A stretch of 64,000 nucleotides of DNA from Sternotherus odoratus. Lineage: Eukaryota > Chordata > Testudines > Kinosternidae. Of this stretch, positions 33,760-44,949 are shown in pieces. A program made the position numbers and the translations under genes. A model generated the notes under the pieces. It was not told where the DNA came from, searched no databases, and worked only from the letters and a program-made list of their open reading frames with translations. The number at the start of each line of letters is the position of its first letter. Position 1 is the stretch's first letter. The stretch is taken from positions 37,264,890-37,328,889 of the forward strand of contig JAVMKO010000003.1 in assembly GCA_032164245.1 (NCBI GenBank), in the 5' to 3' direction.

Positions 33760-34650
33760 ACTCGCCTTCTCATAACTGTTGTTCTTTGAGATGTGTTGTT
33801 CATGTCCATTCCAAGCAGGTGTGTGTGCGCTGTGTGCACTCCAGCTGGATGATTTTTCCCTTAGCAGCATCCATAGGGTCGGTCAGGTGCCCCCTGGAGT
33901 GGCACTTCCATGGCGCCCAATATAGGGCCCCGCCGACCCTCCACCCCCTCAGTTCCTTCTTACCGCTGGTGACAGGTGGCTGGAATTCTGTTTGCTCCTG
34001 CGAACAGCCTAGCAACATCTTTGTTCCGTGTACTTCTCAGTTAGTAGTGTTAAAGTTAGTTAGTTAGTAGTTGATGGGGGGTATCTCCCCACCATTTCCT
34101 TGGCCTCTTTGGAGCATGCTGGGTCCCCAGGTTTTAAACTCTGCAGGAAGTTTACGCCAAAGAGCGATCCCCACTCCTCCTGCCTAAGGTGCGTCGGGGA
34201 TAGTCACCAACAGGACCGCTGACGCATTTGCAAGGGATTCCGCCCCAGGACACTAAAGAACAGAGAGAAGAGACTCAGACTGATCCTGATGAAGGCAGCC
34301 CTGAAGCCACATTCCAACCCAGAGCCCGAGGACCCAGCTCTGAGGGCGGCAGCGTCGGTGCACAGTGCTCCGGCGCCATCAGCACGCGATGAGACCCAAT
34401 GCAGGGACCAGAGGCCCCAGCACTGGACAAACTCAGTCCACCAAGGGTTGGCTTCCGTGCGGCACCATTCTCCATCCCTGGTGCCCGCAACGAAAAAGAG
34501 GCTGGTGAGGGGTTGTTCTCTCCACCAGGACCCTAAACCACCTGCGGCGTCTGCAAGTACATGGTGTCCCAGCTCCTAACCATTTGGCTTGGGAGTCAGC
34601 CGCTTGGAATGCACATAAACAATCACTCGAAGAAGAACTGTTGCTTCAAT
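33760..34650. mobile_element. element with about 45-bp inverted ends, DIRS-like or large MITE
   Basis: aactgttgttctttgagatgtgttgttcatgtccattccaagcag at 33775-33820 is the imperfect reverse complement of 34600-34645 (cttggaatgcacataaacaatcactcgaagaagaactgtt). Inside are gttagttagttagtag tandem units and GC-rich sequence. Inverted termini around retroelement-like sequence would fit DIRS elements, which are present in turtles; a DNA transposon is also possible. No complete frame. Confidence 0.5.
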
Positions 34651-34789
34651 GATGATTGGATCCTCATGGAAAGAGGATGAGCAACCTTCTTTCTCTGGAA
34701 CTTATGTCTCTTCCTAGGGGGCTCAGAGGATCCATGAAATCTGGAGAACTGAGCAGGGTGAAACCTGGGCAATTTGTGACCTACTAAAT

Positions 34790-35290
34790 CATCTTTTATT
34801 CATAGGGGTATATATAACCAGAGATCTTAATGGGGCGTTGGAGTCTTTTAGTGTGTGAAGAGACTTGTTCATGGTTTCTGAGAACAACCTTCGGTCATCG
34901 AGGGACAGTCCTCAATGGTGTTCTGAAGCTCCCTGAGGAAGCCCAAGAGTTGGAGCCATAATACTCTGTGAATAACTACAAGTATAGCAAAGGACCTAAC
35001 AGCAGTGTCTCTGGCATCCAAAGACTCTTGAAAAGACACCCTGGCTAAATAACTGACCCTCTGCAATGAGGAGAGAATTTTTTATCTGACCATTTGCAAG
35101 TTGAATGAATGGTAGCAGGTGTCTGCCAGACACTCTTTGTTCTGCCCAGGAGTGCCTCATTAATGGGTAACGGAGCTCTAGTGGGTGTTGCTGTCTCCTA
35201 ATGTGTTGGAGTTGGTGGTTGTGTTGTGACATACTGGGGTACAATTCAGACCCGTGGGGAGCTGTTTCACCCCCGCCCATGGATGCCTTA
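34790..35290 (-). mobile_element. degenerate retroelement coding relic (uncertain)
   Basis: The minus strand keeps long open stretches (34869-35066, 34996-35280) with coding-like composition but several stops. It adjoins the inverted-end element and may be part of the same retroelement. No domain is named with confidence. Confidence 0.3.
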
Positions 35291-35731
35291 CAATAGCCTT
35301 GCTGAAGTAGCTCCCACCTGGGCTACTCACAAACAGCCTTCCAGCATGCAAGCCACACCTTGAGTAACCCTATGCAGATTGCCAGTTACCCTCTGCCTCT
35401 TACCAGCCTTAATTATACTGCAGGTGACCTCTATACACACCAAGTCACAGAGTTTCCCCCAGAAATGTATGTCCTGTACTTACCAGTGCTCTCCTGGGCA
35501 GTACAAATACATTAAGTCCACTATTGCTTTAAGGGAATAATGTGCCATTTTATTGTCTTAAAGTGTTACTTAGACACTTCAGCTTAAACACGCTGGATTA
35601 GATAAACAGTAAAACAAATGTATTAACTACTAAGAGAAAGATTTTAAATAAATGCAAGTAATAAGGCATAAAAGTCAAATATGGTTACAAGAAAAATAAA
35701 GATAAAGCACTTAGTAGTGCATCACTTAAAC

Positions 35732-36142
35732 CAGTGGTCCTCAACCTTTCCAGACTACTATACCCTTTTCAGGAGGCAAATTTCCTTCCTTACCCCCAAG
35801 TTGCACCACACTTAAAACTACTTGCTTACAAAATCAGAAATCACAATACAAAAGTGTCACAGCATACTATTACTGGAAAATGGCTTAATTTCTCATTTTT
35901 ACCATATAATTACAAAATAAATCAATTGGAATATAAATATTGTACTTACATTTCAGCATATAGTATATAGAGCAATATAAACAAGTCATTGTCTGTATGA
36001 AACTTTAGTATGTATTGATTTTGCTAGTGCTTTTTATTGTAGCCTGTTGTAAAACTAGGCAAATATCTAGATGAGTTGAAGTACCCCCGGAAGACCACTG
36101 CATACCCCAAGAGGTACGTGTATCCCTGGTTGAGAACCACTG
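35732..36142. mobile_element. hAT-type MITE, 411 bp
   Basis: Flanked by the exact 8-bp duplication ACTTAAAC (35724-35731 and 36143-36150). Ends cagtggtcctcaacc and ggttgagaaccactg are inverted repeats. The interior is AT-rich and non-coding. Confidence 0.9.
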
Positions 36143-36289
36143 ACTTAAACTATATTAGATTCAAGTAAAATGTCTCACCACCTTTCTCTAAGATGTTGAG
36201 CAGATTCCTGCACTGTTTTTCCTCTTGTTACTCCTATTGTAATTTTGCGTTCTCTGCTCCTTAACTTCCAGCCCTTTGTCATTTTTCTA

Positions 36290-36850
36290 TACTTACATGT
36301 GTGCTTTTGTCAACTGCCTACTTTGAACCAAGTATAAAGCCTCCCCTTTCCTTCCCCCGCCCCCAGGTTGGTGAATTGGTGTCAGAAGATGCTTTTCTCT
36401 TCTTTGGCAGGTGGACTCCATCTCTTCCCAACTGTTCTCTTTCCCAGAACACGATCTCATTGTTGAGGAAGACAAAGTTCTCCTGTAAACACTCTCTCCG
36501 CAGCAATGCATTCATCTCCAGGATTTGTCTGTCCCTGCCTGGGTCCTTACCCTCAACCAGCAGACTGGACAATACCACCACACTGGCTCTTTCACCCTCA
36601 CTTCCAGGGGCCTGTAAGTCACTGCTGATCTGTTATGGGCAGTATCATTAGTGCCCACATGGATGAGCAGCATAAGTTGGTGGTGAGAAGGATGGATGAG
36701 CCTTAGCAACCTTTCCATAATGTCTTGGATGCAGGCTCCTGGCAGGCAGCACCCATCTTGGAATGTCAAGGTCAGTTTGCAGATGGATGAATCTTGATTG
36801 GGACTAGTCACCACCACCCTTCATCTCCTCTCCTTGTGGGTGTGAAATAT
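36290..36850 (-). mobile_element. CR1 ORF1 fragment with esterase-like motif
   Basis: The minus-strand frame 36512-36817 reads LPGACIQDIMERLLRLI, LLIHVGTNDTA and further text typical of the SGNH/GDSL esterase-like domain in ORF1 of CR1 elements (HVGTND being the Asn block). The frame 36318-36581 continues the ORF in another phase (MNALLRREC). It is a broken LINE relic, not a host gene. Downstream sequence to about 37160 may belong to the same LINE. Confidence 0.75.
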
Positions 36851-37229
36851 AGCTTCCATGTACATGTCAGCTGGTATGTCCTGGCCTGCCCTGCTCTGGT
36901 TTCTATCAGCCACAACCACTGAGCTCCGAGCTGTAAACTCTGCCCGGCAGAAACCATCTACGCTTGTGGTAAGCACCCCCCCTCGCCACCCCACTAGGCA
37001 TGCAGCTAATCTGCCTAGTAGCAGGACCCTCTTAAGGCATAGGCCCCATCAGGTTCGTAGGGTTTTTTCCCCCCTCAGCCTTTTTACTCTAAAAATTAGC
37101 ACCAAAAGTTTCAGAGGCGTTCCGTATCCTGTCCAGGCCTGATCAACCCGGACAACAACTCTCCCGCTCCCGTATCTTCCTCTGAGCGAGTGACGACTGC
37201 CGGCCGAGTTCGTAATGCTGCTTATGTGT

Positions 37230-37470
37230 CTCAGTTTTGAAAGTGTTTATTTTAAAGTTTGAAGTGTTATTTGTGTGTCTTTCTGTAGATTTTTACCTCA
37301 GGGTTTGTACTGTTACTTGTGTTCCTCATTTCTGTAAGTGTTCACCTCAAAGTTTAAGGTGTCACTCGGGTGTCCCTTTTTCTGTAATTGTTTTACCTCA
37401 GGATTTACCTCAGCATTTGAAATACCACCCCTGTCTCACATGCTGTAAAGTTTTCTCCTGTAAATAGTTG
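37230..37470 (+). repeat. degenerate tandem units of about 60-70 nt
   Basis: Units containing tttacctcagg-tt--gt-ct----gtgt-cct-tttctgtaa recur about four times (37255, 37300, 37345, 37385). They may be the 5' region of the neighbouring LINE or an old minisatellite. Confidence 0.4.
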
Positions 37471-38034
37471 TGTCCCCTTAGTAGTAGTAGTTTTTCCTTG
37501 CTATAAATGTTAAATTAGATTAATCAATCAATAAGAAAAACCTGTTTAATAGAATTGTGTAATAAGAACTCATTTATTAGAATTGTTTAATAGTCACCTG
37601 TTTTATAGAATTGTTTAATAGTTAACTACTGTAGTTAGCCTTTAAATTCACCCATTACTCCTCCCCTTAATAAATAAACAAGTTGTTAGATTGCCATCAG
37701 TGTCCCTGTGAGTCCTTTCCAAAAATCCTTATCGAACCTTTGACATTTATCAGTGGGCTGGGTGACTTCTCTTCCCCAGCTATGGGATCTGCTTCTCTCC
37801 ATCTAAATCCAGTACAGCATACTGTTTTTTGACTTCAAAGGATGGGAGATGTGAGTAGGGGGTGGAGCACTACCTACTGCCTGAGATAGTGAACAGTTAA
37901 TCTCCTTTAGTTCTCCTTCCTCCTCTGGAGCTGCTGTACAGTCTTTTCAAGTTGCCTAGCATTTCCCATCTCAGATGTCTCCATGTACTATTATGAGAAA
38001 ATCATGAAATCTAAAGAAAGAGTTAGTGAAACAC

Positions 38035-38135
38035 CAACAGACCCTAGTCATTGGCGGGATCAAACCTAGGACCTCTGGAATTTAGCACATGAGCCTCTAC
38101 AGCATGAGCTAAAAGCCAACTGACTATTAGCTGTG
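38035..38135 (-). repeat. tRNA-derived SINE or tRNA pseudogene
   Basis: On the minus strand: GGCTTTTAGCTCATGCTGTAGAGGCTCATG, an A-box-like start, followed by GGTCCTAGGTTTGATCCCGCC, a B-box-like GGTTxGATCC. The arms do not fold into a convincing intact tRNA and there is no 3' CCA context, so a SINE head is more likely than a working tRNA gene. Confidence 0.6.
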
Positions 38136-38299
38136 GCAGTAGAGCAGACTCTTTTTATGTCTCTCTCAGTGGTTTTGGTGCCAATAGATGGGATAGAACA
38201 CTACACCCTGGATGTGTATGGGTTACATTAGCATGTCATATCAGTCTTTACACTCTACTAAAACTAATCCAACTCAAATTACAGCTCCATGATGAGGAC

Positions 38300-38500
38300 C
38301 AACTCCTCTGGCACAACAGAATTTCCTGCAGCAAAGGAAAAGATCACCTCTGGAGGAGACAGCACCTTCTCAGGAGCTGCTCTGAGGCTGTGAAATGAAT
38401 TCCCACAGCAACTAAGGTCCATTGAAGATCTTACCACCTTCCACTCCAAGAACAGGGTGCACAACTTTTTTGTTGACCTGCCTTCTCTCGTATAAACAAA
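38300..38500 (+). mobile_element. LINE ORF2 C-terminal fragment (L2/RTE-like)
   Basis: The plus strand encodes STFSGAALRL then a stop and NEFPQQLRSIEDLTTFHSKN, which matches the ubiquitous AAPRLWNxLP-xxLR-xxxsl-xxFKsrLKt ending of non-LTR retroelement proteins. Inactive. Confidence 0.6.
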
Positions 38501-40734
38501 CAAAAGAAAAAGAGAGTCCTACAAAAACAAAACTCTATACTGCACACACAATTCTTCTTTGAGAGAGAGGGGGAGAAAAAGAATGAACCACACATGACAG
38601 ATGTTAGGTCAGGTCCTTTATTGCAGTATTGGTGCTAGAATATTATGATGAGGAGGGTGGGATAAAAACCTATGTAGAAGAGAATAGAAAGGAGGATAAA
38701 AATGAATTTGAGTTTGTCACAGTGCAAAAAGCAAAATCTTCTATTTCTAGACAATGCATCCTCTCTCCACACTCCCTGACACTTCTAGTACATAACCTCT
38801 TCAATGACCCTCCACATCTCTCTCATCTTTTTCCACTGCTGACATCCATCTTTAGCCTCCATTTCTCCCTCTTTCCACAACAGTGCCACCTTACCACAAT
38901 AGTCTAATATTGGTTTAGAGGAGCAAAAACATCTTTATGCTGCAAGGAAACAACCCACAGTAACAAAACACAACCTGGCCACTGTTAATAATAAAAGCAA
39001 GATATGAGAGTTATTTGATTCCTTTAAACTGATCTCCCTATAAGGAACTTGGAGCTAAATTCTCACAGAGCAGTCACCCATGGACTTCGATGGAATCCAG
39101 ATTCTCTGCCAAGGATGTGATACAGGAAAAGTTGCTGGGTTATGTCCACTGCCCAATTTCTCACGTGTTAACCTCTGAAATGCCAGGGGAACTATGGAGC
39201 TATGTGCTGCTACCACATCATAATCCAGCAACACGCTGAAATAAGGCATTGCTCAGCATACCAGAGCAGCTTGTGTCTCTTAACCAGCCATCCCACTGGC
39301 AGAGATGGAGGGTGCAAGATGGAAGGCTTTTCCAATTCAAAAACGATCTGGCAGGAGGCTCAGGCCTGTTTCTTTGAGGTGCTGGTGGCCCTGCAGAGGT
39401 GCTGAGCACTCCCAATTGCCACTGACTTCTGACTGGCAGTTGAGGACACCCCAAACCTTGCAGGATCAAATCCTAAGTGCAAGGGACAAAACAGCAGACG
39501 ACAGAGCCTCCAGTCCTGCCAAACCTTTGCCCAAATAGTGGGACAGATTCACTCTGCTACCCCCTTGTCTGCTTCAGTAGCACTAGCTCTCTTAATAACC
39601 AGGTAGCTAGCACAGGTATTTCTTTTATTTTCCAGAAGATCTACACATTTGGGAATTCTGCTGCTAGCAAGTCAGAAAATGGGGTATTCCTCCTGCAATT
39701 AGCAAAGGGTCTTGCCAACGTTTCATTCATATGTTCTTACTGTATAATTGAGAACTTGAGCCAGTCTTACCCTTGTTTACTTTACCAGATGAGATCACAG
39801 CTGTATTATTGGAGTGTTTCAGCACATGTTACTTGACACAGAGTGAGACCTCAGCGGAGAAGCCTCCCCTTTGGATGGAAAACACAAAAGTGCTCATGCA
39901 AGGGGGTTTAAACTTTCACCATTGATGACGCACACCCTGTTTGTTAGCCAGAGCTGCCTTAAACTCACAAATCTGTCTGCATTATTAAGAACAGGAACAA
40001 AACCCTGGAAAGAATCAGTGAGCACAAGACCTCGTTAGCTGGGCAAAAACAATACAAGAAAGGGAAACAATATGAAAGGAAATGCGATTAAAAGGAAGGT
40101 TTATTTCTTTGCTATTTCATATCCCCAATGTTTAGGATCAGTCAACAGGTGAATACTGTGTGGGGCATTATACTGTGAAAGGAAACCACAGAGAATATTC
40201 TGTCTGTTTCAGTAAGTAACCACATCGGTGGACCCAAGGAGGCCTTTCAAATTCCGAAAGCATTGCAGTCAGCCTACCAATCCCCTAGAGCATTATCTGA
40301 AACAATGAGCAACCACATCATGAAGGGCCACTTTTGACTTACTGTGAGACATCCCAAGCTAGCAGGCAGCTGTACAGTACAACCGTGGCAGAAACAATGG
40401 AGCCATTCTAAAGTTGCAAAGTTCAGCACGGGTTCAGGAACGGCAAAGCTCACCCAGCCTAACAGCCATCTCTTTGTGGAAAGCATCATTTGTGTTTTCG
40501 TTACAGAGCAACACATACGGGATGGCGAATTCTTTGCTCATTTAAATTCAAAATGCTGCAGGTTCATCGTAAAGCTCAAACCAACCAACTAAATGATGAA
40601 GTAATTCACTAAGGAAAGGTAGCATGCTCTGCTGCTAGCGGCCGTCTTCTGCCAATGTTCACCCAGATGCTCTGTTCTATATAATACAGAGAAAATAAAT
40701 ATTCATTGGGCCCAGAACTTAAAACAACCAGTTT
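38501..40734. other. intergenic sequence, nothing recognised
   Basis: AT-rich with a purine-rich gagagagaggggga run near 38559. Short overlapping frames on both strands lack domains. Possibly old LINE relics (ggagctaaattctcacag near 39050). Confidence 0.35.
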
Positions 40735-40885
40735 CCTCCGTTGTATGCTGTGTAGTTGTAGCCATGTTGGTACCAGAATATGACAGAGACACGGTGAGTG
40801 AAGGAAAGCTTGTCTCTCTCACTGACAGAAGTTGGTCCAGGAAAAGATTTTAACTCCTCCACCTTGTCTCTCAGTTTTCCCCCGT
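40735..40885 (-). repeat. inverted copy of the GTGGGTGAGGTAATGTC-type repeat
   Basis: ctgtgtagttgtagccatgttggtaccagaatatgacagagac ... gaaagcttgtctctctcactgacagaagttggtccag is the reverse-oriented partner of 24655-24795. Confidence 0.6.
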
Positions 40886-42408
40886 CTGCCTTCCAGGCAG
40901 GAGCCATTTATCAACAGCCCAAGGTCAACTGGGCCTAAAAGATTAAACAGAAACAAACTGTAATTAATTGTTCAAGCTTTTGGGGAATTCTATTTATTGT
41001 TGCTCATTCGGCTTTTATAGGCCGTTTGAAAAGAATGAGGTAACCCCTTCGATTACAAAACTTTGAATGAGTCAGGCCCTCTGGACACATGGGGGCTGGC
41101 TGACTGCATCCTGCATTGCAAGTTGTGTAGTCATTTATGTCCCTGTAAAGTGGGTGCATACTAGCTCCCATCAGTATGAGTGGCTAGAGAATCCAGAGTG
41201 AGTAGAATTTCACAGCCACTTTGTGCAGGTGTCAAAGACTAGTCAAGGAGCAAGGCAGTGGGGAATGTGGCCTCACATTGATCTGAATTTCCTGCTGAGA
41301 GTCCTGGGGGGAACAGATGTTCAAAATGCCTGAGGAATTTAGGAGCACAACTTCCCATTATATTTCCTCTGGTGTTGCACTCTTTACATACACTAAATAT
41401 GGGTGTGACGTGGAGCTTAAATGCCAACAGAAGGATGCTTCATAAATCTCTATATTTGGAGTAGTATTTCCAAAAGTGCCTAAGCAAAAAATCCACTAGT
41501 TTTCAATCAAGCTGTCTGTCAACCCTAGCCTCACTTAGTCAGATGTGATGCTAGCTGAATCACACAGCCAATTACCTCCTCCAAATACAAGGCTTAGCAT
41601 TACTAGCTGCAATTCAGGCAATTTACATGAAATCATGTCCAAAACAAAATAATCACTGAACTACTAAATTGCATTTAAGGTTACGGGTCCCTATGTCTTA
41701 GGTGTAAGAGCCAAATGCTGAGCATGTTTTAATGCAAGGAGAGCCAAACTGCATGGAGAATAGCTCAGCAATGCTAGGCACAAAGCATTTTGACACAAAC
41801 GATGTATAATTTGAGTTATTACATCTCATGATTACTTTACCTCTTCTGCTCAGTTTTCCCTTCTGTAACAAAACATAAAAAACACATTATAATCTGAACT
41901 GGTAGCAGCCACTATATTCAGGTTTCCTATCAGGTCCCTTATAACATATTCCTGATGCCGTTTTTTCTAGGTGCTCTCACACTCCATAGTTTGCAGGCGG
42001 CCTTTGAAATTCTGCAGAAAGTCCTTTTGTGGCAGAGAAGGAGAGAGCCTTCCCCCCCCCACCCCCCATGAAGCTTTGTTCGGGTGTGGCTGAGATGTGA
42101 ACTTGTAACATTGCCATTTCCTTGCTGAGATTTGCATTTTTATCAAAATTTGGAAGGCTGCCAAAATAATAACTGAATGCAAACATTTTAAAGGTGAGCC
42201 TATGCTACTGCCCAAGTAGCAACAGCAGATACTACAATGGAAACACCTGAGAGCTGCTGGTACAGCTATAATGAAATGTCAGCAGGGAGGAAGAGGGCTG
42301 GGCTGCACCAGGCTCCCTCTGGAGCATGCATATGACCCTAGAAGCCCATCCCCCATTTTTAGATACCATGTTGAACAGGAGCTTCCCACCTACTGGGGTA
42401 GTGGGGAG
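40886..42408. other. intergenic sequence, nothing recognised
   Basis: AT-rich. A 22-nt exon-like segment at 41841-41862 (minus) is discussed among the rejected items. A C-run is at 42052-42067. Confidence 0.35.
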
Positions 42409-43322
42409 TGTAACGGGGTTGGTCACTCACCCCTGCGGCGCCTCCCCGCTGGCCGTCTGGGGAATCAGCTCCTTCAGCGTCCAGAGCGCCCTCCGCAGGT
42501 TGATGCCCCACTCCTTTGCTGGCCCCGTGACCCTCCCGGACCCCAGTGCCCTCCAACTGTGGGTGCTGCAACCCTGCAGTACCCCTTTAGTGTGAGGGTC
42601 TCCCCTCCCCAGGGGAACCCTCTACCCCCTATTCCCACCTCGCCTCAGAGTGTGCCACTGTCAGTCACCACTTGCCCCCGCTCACTGGGGCGGACTGCAG
42701 TATCATGGCTTCTCATCACAGGCAAGGAGGGTTGGCCTGCTGCTGCTATCTCCAGCCCTGGGCTGCCCCCTGGCAACCCCCAGTACCCCGTGAGTCAGGC
42801 CTTCCCTAGGCTCAGCAAGCTGGGGCCTTCTCGCTAGAGCTTAGGCTCCCTGGCTCCCAGCTGCCTTGCCCTCGCCCTGTCCCAGTCTGGGTACCCCGGT
42901 ACAGGCTCCGTGCAGCCAGGCCCTGTCTCCCTCTACTAACAGAGAAGACTGACTTTAGGCCCTTGCCTGCACTTGCAGCCTGGGGCTCTCAGGCTAGAGC
43001 TTTCCCCAGCTCCTACCGCCTAGCCCCAGCCCCAGCCCCAGCCCCAGCCCTGCACCCAGCCTAGTACCTTCCTCAAGGCTTCCTGCAGCAGGCCTGTCTC
43101 CCTCTGCTTACAGAGGAGACTCCTCTCTGCCTCTCAGCCTCCCAGCCCTTATATCCTGGCTGGGAGTGTTTGGGGCGTGGCCGCCCAGCTGGGCCTAATG
43201 CCCAATCAGGCCTGAAAAGCCTGCTGGCTCCCAGCTTCAAACCCCCTTCCAGGCCATTTCAAACCCCTTTGGGGGCTTTTCCAAGCCCCTTCTGGTAGGG
43301 GGCGGGTGGTCACCCCGCCACA
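42409..43322 (+). mobile_element. solo LTR, 914 bp
   Basis: Begins TGTAACGGGGTTGG and ends ...CACCCCGCCACA (TG...CA termini), flanked by the exact 5-bp duplication GGGAG (42404-42408 and 43323-43327). No internal retroviral sequence is present, so this is what remains after LTR-LTR recombination. It carries a short tandem run of agcccc (43021-43054). The 188-codon plus-strand frame across it (42271-42837) starts outside the LTR and is not a gene. A 5-bp duplication fits ERV1/ERV3 or gypsy-type integration. Orientation is assumed from the TG start and is not proven. Confidence 0.85.
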
Positions 43323-43364
43323 GGGAGATAGGCTGAACTCCCTCTGCCCACCGCTTGTATCCTG

Positions 43365-43462
43365 CAAAGGTCACCCTCCAAACCAATGGCAGAGCAAGGT
43401 AGTGACCCAGGTCTCCTGAGTCCTCATCCAATGTCCTAGCCATTAGGCAACATTATCTTCCC
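43365..43462 (-). repeat. MIR SINE fragment
   Basis: gcaaaggtcaccctccaaaccaatggcagagcaaggtagtgacccaggtctcctgagtc ... ctagccattaggcaacatt is the reverse-oriented tRNA-related and core part of an ancient MIR element. Confidence 0.6.
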
Positions 43463-44244
43463 CAATAATTTTTTTTCAGCAGGACTCCTAGCTCATTCAA
43501 TGCACAGGAGGGACACAAGATATACATGCAATACTATCAGAAAAAGACATACTGTACCTTTAGACACCTCCGGCCTGGTAGGATGTGAGATCAGCTGCCA
43601 TTGCTGCAGCAGGGAGGAGGGGGCGGTGCACAAATAGGTAAAATGCATCTTTGCAGAGCTCATCTTTACCCAGTCTTTCTTCCCCACTTTCTTCTTCTAG
43701 TCTGACTAAATGAAGGATGAATTTAGTAGTGGGCATTGAGCCCTTTCCCCGCTGCACTCCAGGACAGCACTTCACACCTAGATTGCTAATACCAAATGTG
43801 GGATATTTTCAAATTACTGAAAAAGTTTAAATGTACCAGAAGGCAGGAAGGAAAGTGTCTCACCTACAATATTACCACCTATCCAGGTAGGCTACTTTAT
43901 AGTTAGTGATCTCTACAGATAAGGTTAGAAGAGGGTTCTACTCAAATTCCCTCTTTTTTTAATATTCCTTTCTGAGCATCTCACCCCAAACTCAGATAAA
44001 TACCCTTCATGGAGTCTGAGAAATGTGACACACATAGCAATGGGAGTGAAAGCTGACAATTCATCATCATTCAGCAGAAAGGAAGAGTGGCAAGGCCACT
44101 ACAGGGGTGCTGGGACAATCTTTATACTGGGGTGGCTGAGAGCCATTGAACCAAACTGTACATCCTGAATATGATGGAAACCACTTCAAGGCAGGAGGGT
44201 TCAGCAGGCACTGTGCACTAGTGTGGAACATGGGAAATGGGTGT

Positions 44245-44390
44245 TGAGTGCTTTGCCACAGGCTTCCTGTTTGATCTTGAGCAAGTCACTTAGTGTCTCT
44301 GAGCCTCATCTCGACATGTGTAAAATGGGGATAAGAGCCCTTCCTTACCTCAGAAGCATTGCAAGGATAAACTTTAAATGGTGAGGGGAT
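44245..44390 (+). repeat. MIR SINE fragment
   Basis: cttgagcaagtcacttagtgtctctgagcctcatctcgacatgtgtaaaatggggataa ... attgcaaggataaa matches the MIR core closely. An ancient, immobile copy. Confidence 0.8.
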
Positions 44391-44577
44391 GTCCACAGAT
44401 ATGCAGTTAGTAGGTACCATGTAAGTTCCTAAGGTAGTTAGACTTGCTCCTGATTTGTCTACAGTGTTTTTGGGGAGAAGAAGTGATTGAGTGGGCAGCA
44501 GCAGTAGGGCAGGTCAGATGGGTAAAGGTAATGCAGCACAAGAGAGGGTGAGTTGTAATGGCAGGGGAACAGATGTA

Positions 44578-44949
44578 CTGTATTTTTCGCCCTATAAGAC
44601 GCACTTTTTCTTCCCCAAAACGGGGGGGGAAAAGTTGGTGCGTCTTATAGGGCGAATGCAAAAAAAAAAAAAAAAGCGCCTCGCTCTCCCGTCCCCGCCG
44701 CGGGCGGGCTGGGCGGCGGGGAGGGGGGAACCGGGACGCTCCCGGCAGCCCGCCCGCGCGGCGGGGACGGGAGAGCGAGGCGCTTTTTTTTTTTTTTTTT
44801 GGTCCGGCGGGGAGGGGGGAACCCCGGCAGCCCGCCCGCGCGGCGGGGACGGGAGAGCGAGGCGCTTTTTTTTTTTTCCTCCGGATTTTTTATTAAAAAA
44901 CAAGGGGGCGTCTTATAGGCCGGAGCGTCCTATAAGACGAAAAATACGG
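44578..44949. mobile_element. TA-flanked MITE with GC blocks and A/T runs
   Basis: Flanked by TA (44576-44577 and 44950-44951). Ends ctgtatttttcgccctataagacgcac and the inverted ccgtatttttcgtcttataggacg. The middle holds two near-copies of a GC-rich block ending gcggggacgggagagcgaggcgctttttttt (44751-44799 and 44834-44877) plus a third, inverted one (44679-44712). Mariner/Tc1-type (TA) target. The 103- and 162-codon frames are not genes. Confidence 0.8.

Noticed and set aside
33267..33839. 190-codon minus frame and neighbours
   Set aside because: Lie across the 33288-33680 hAT element and its GC core; no domain.
41841..41862. 22-nt segment on the minus strand with acceptor tttgttacag and donor gtaaag
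   Set aside because: Lies between DST and the collagen-like gene, encodes nothing recognisable, and such pairs of sites occur by chance.
42271..42837. 188-codon plus frame
   Set aside because: Starts outside and runs through the solo LTR; no gag, pol or env motif and no known protein.
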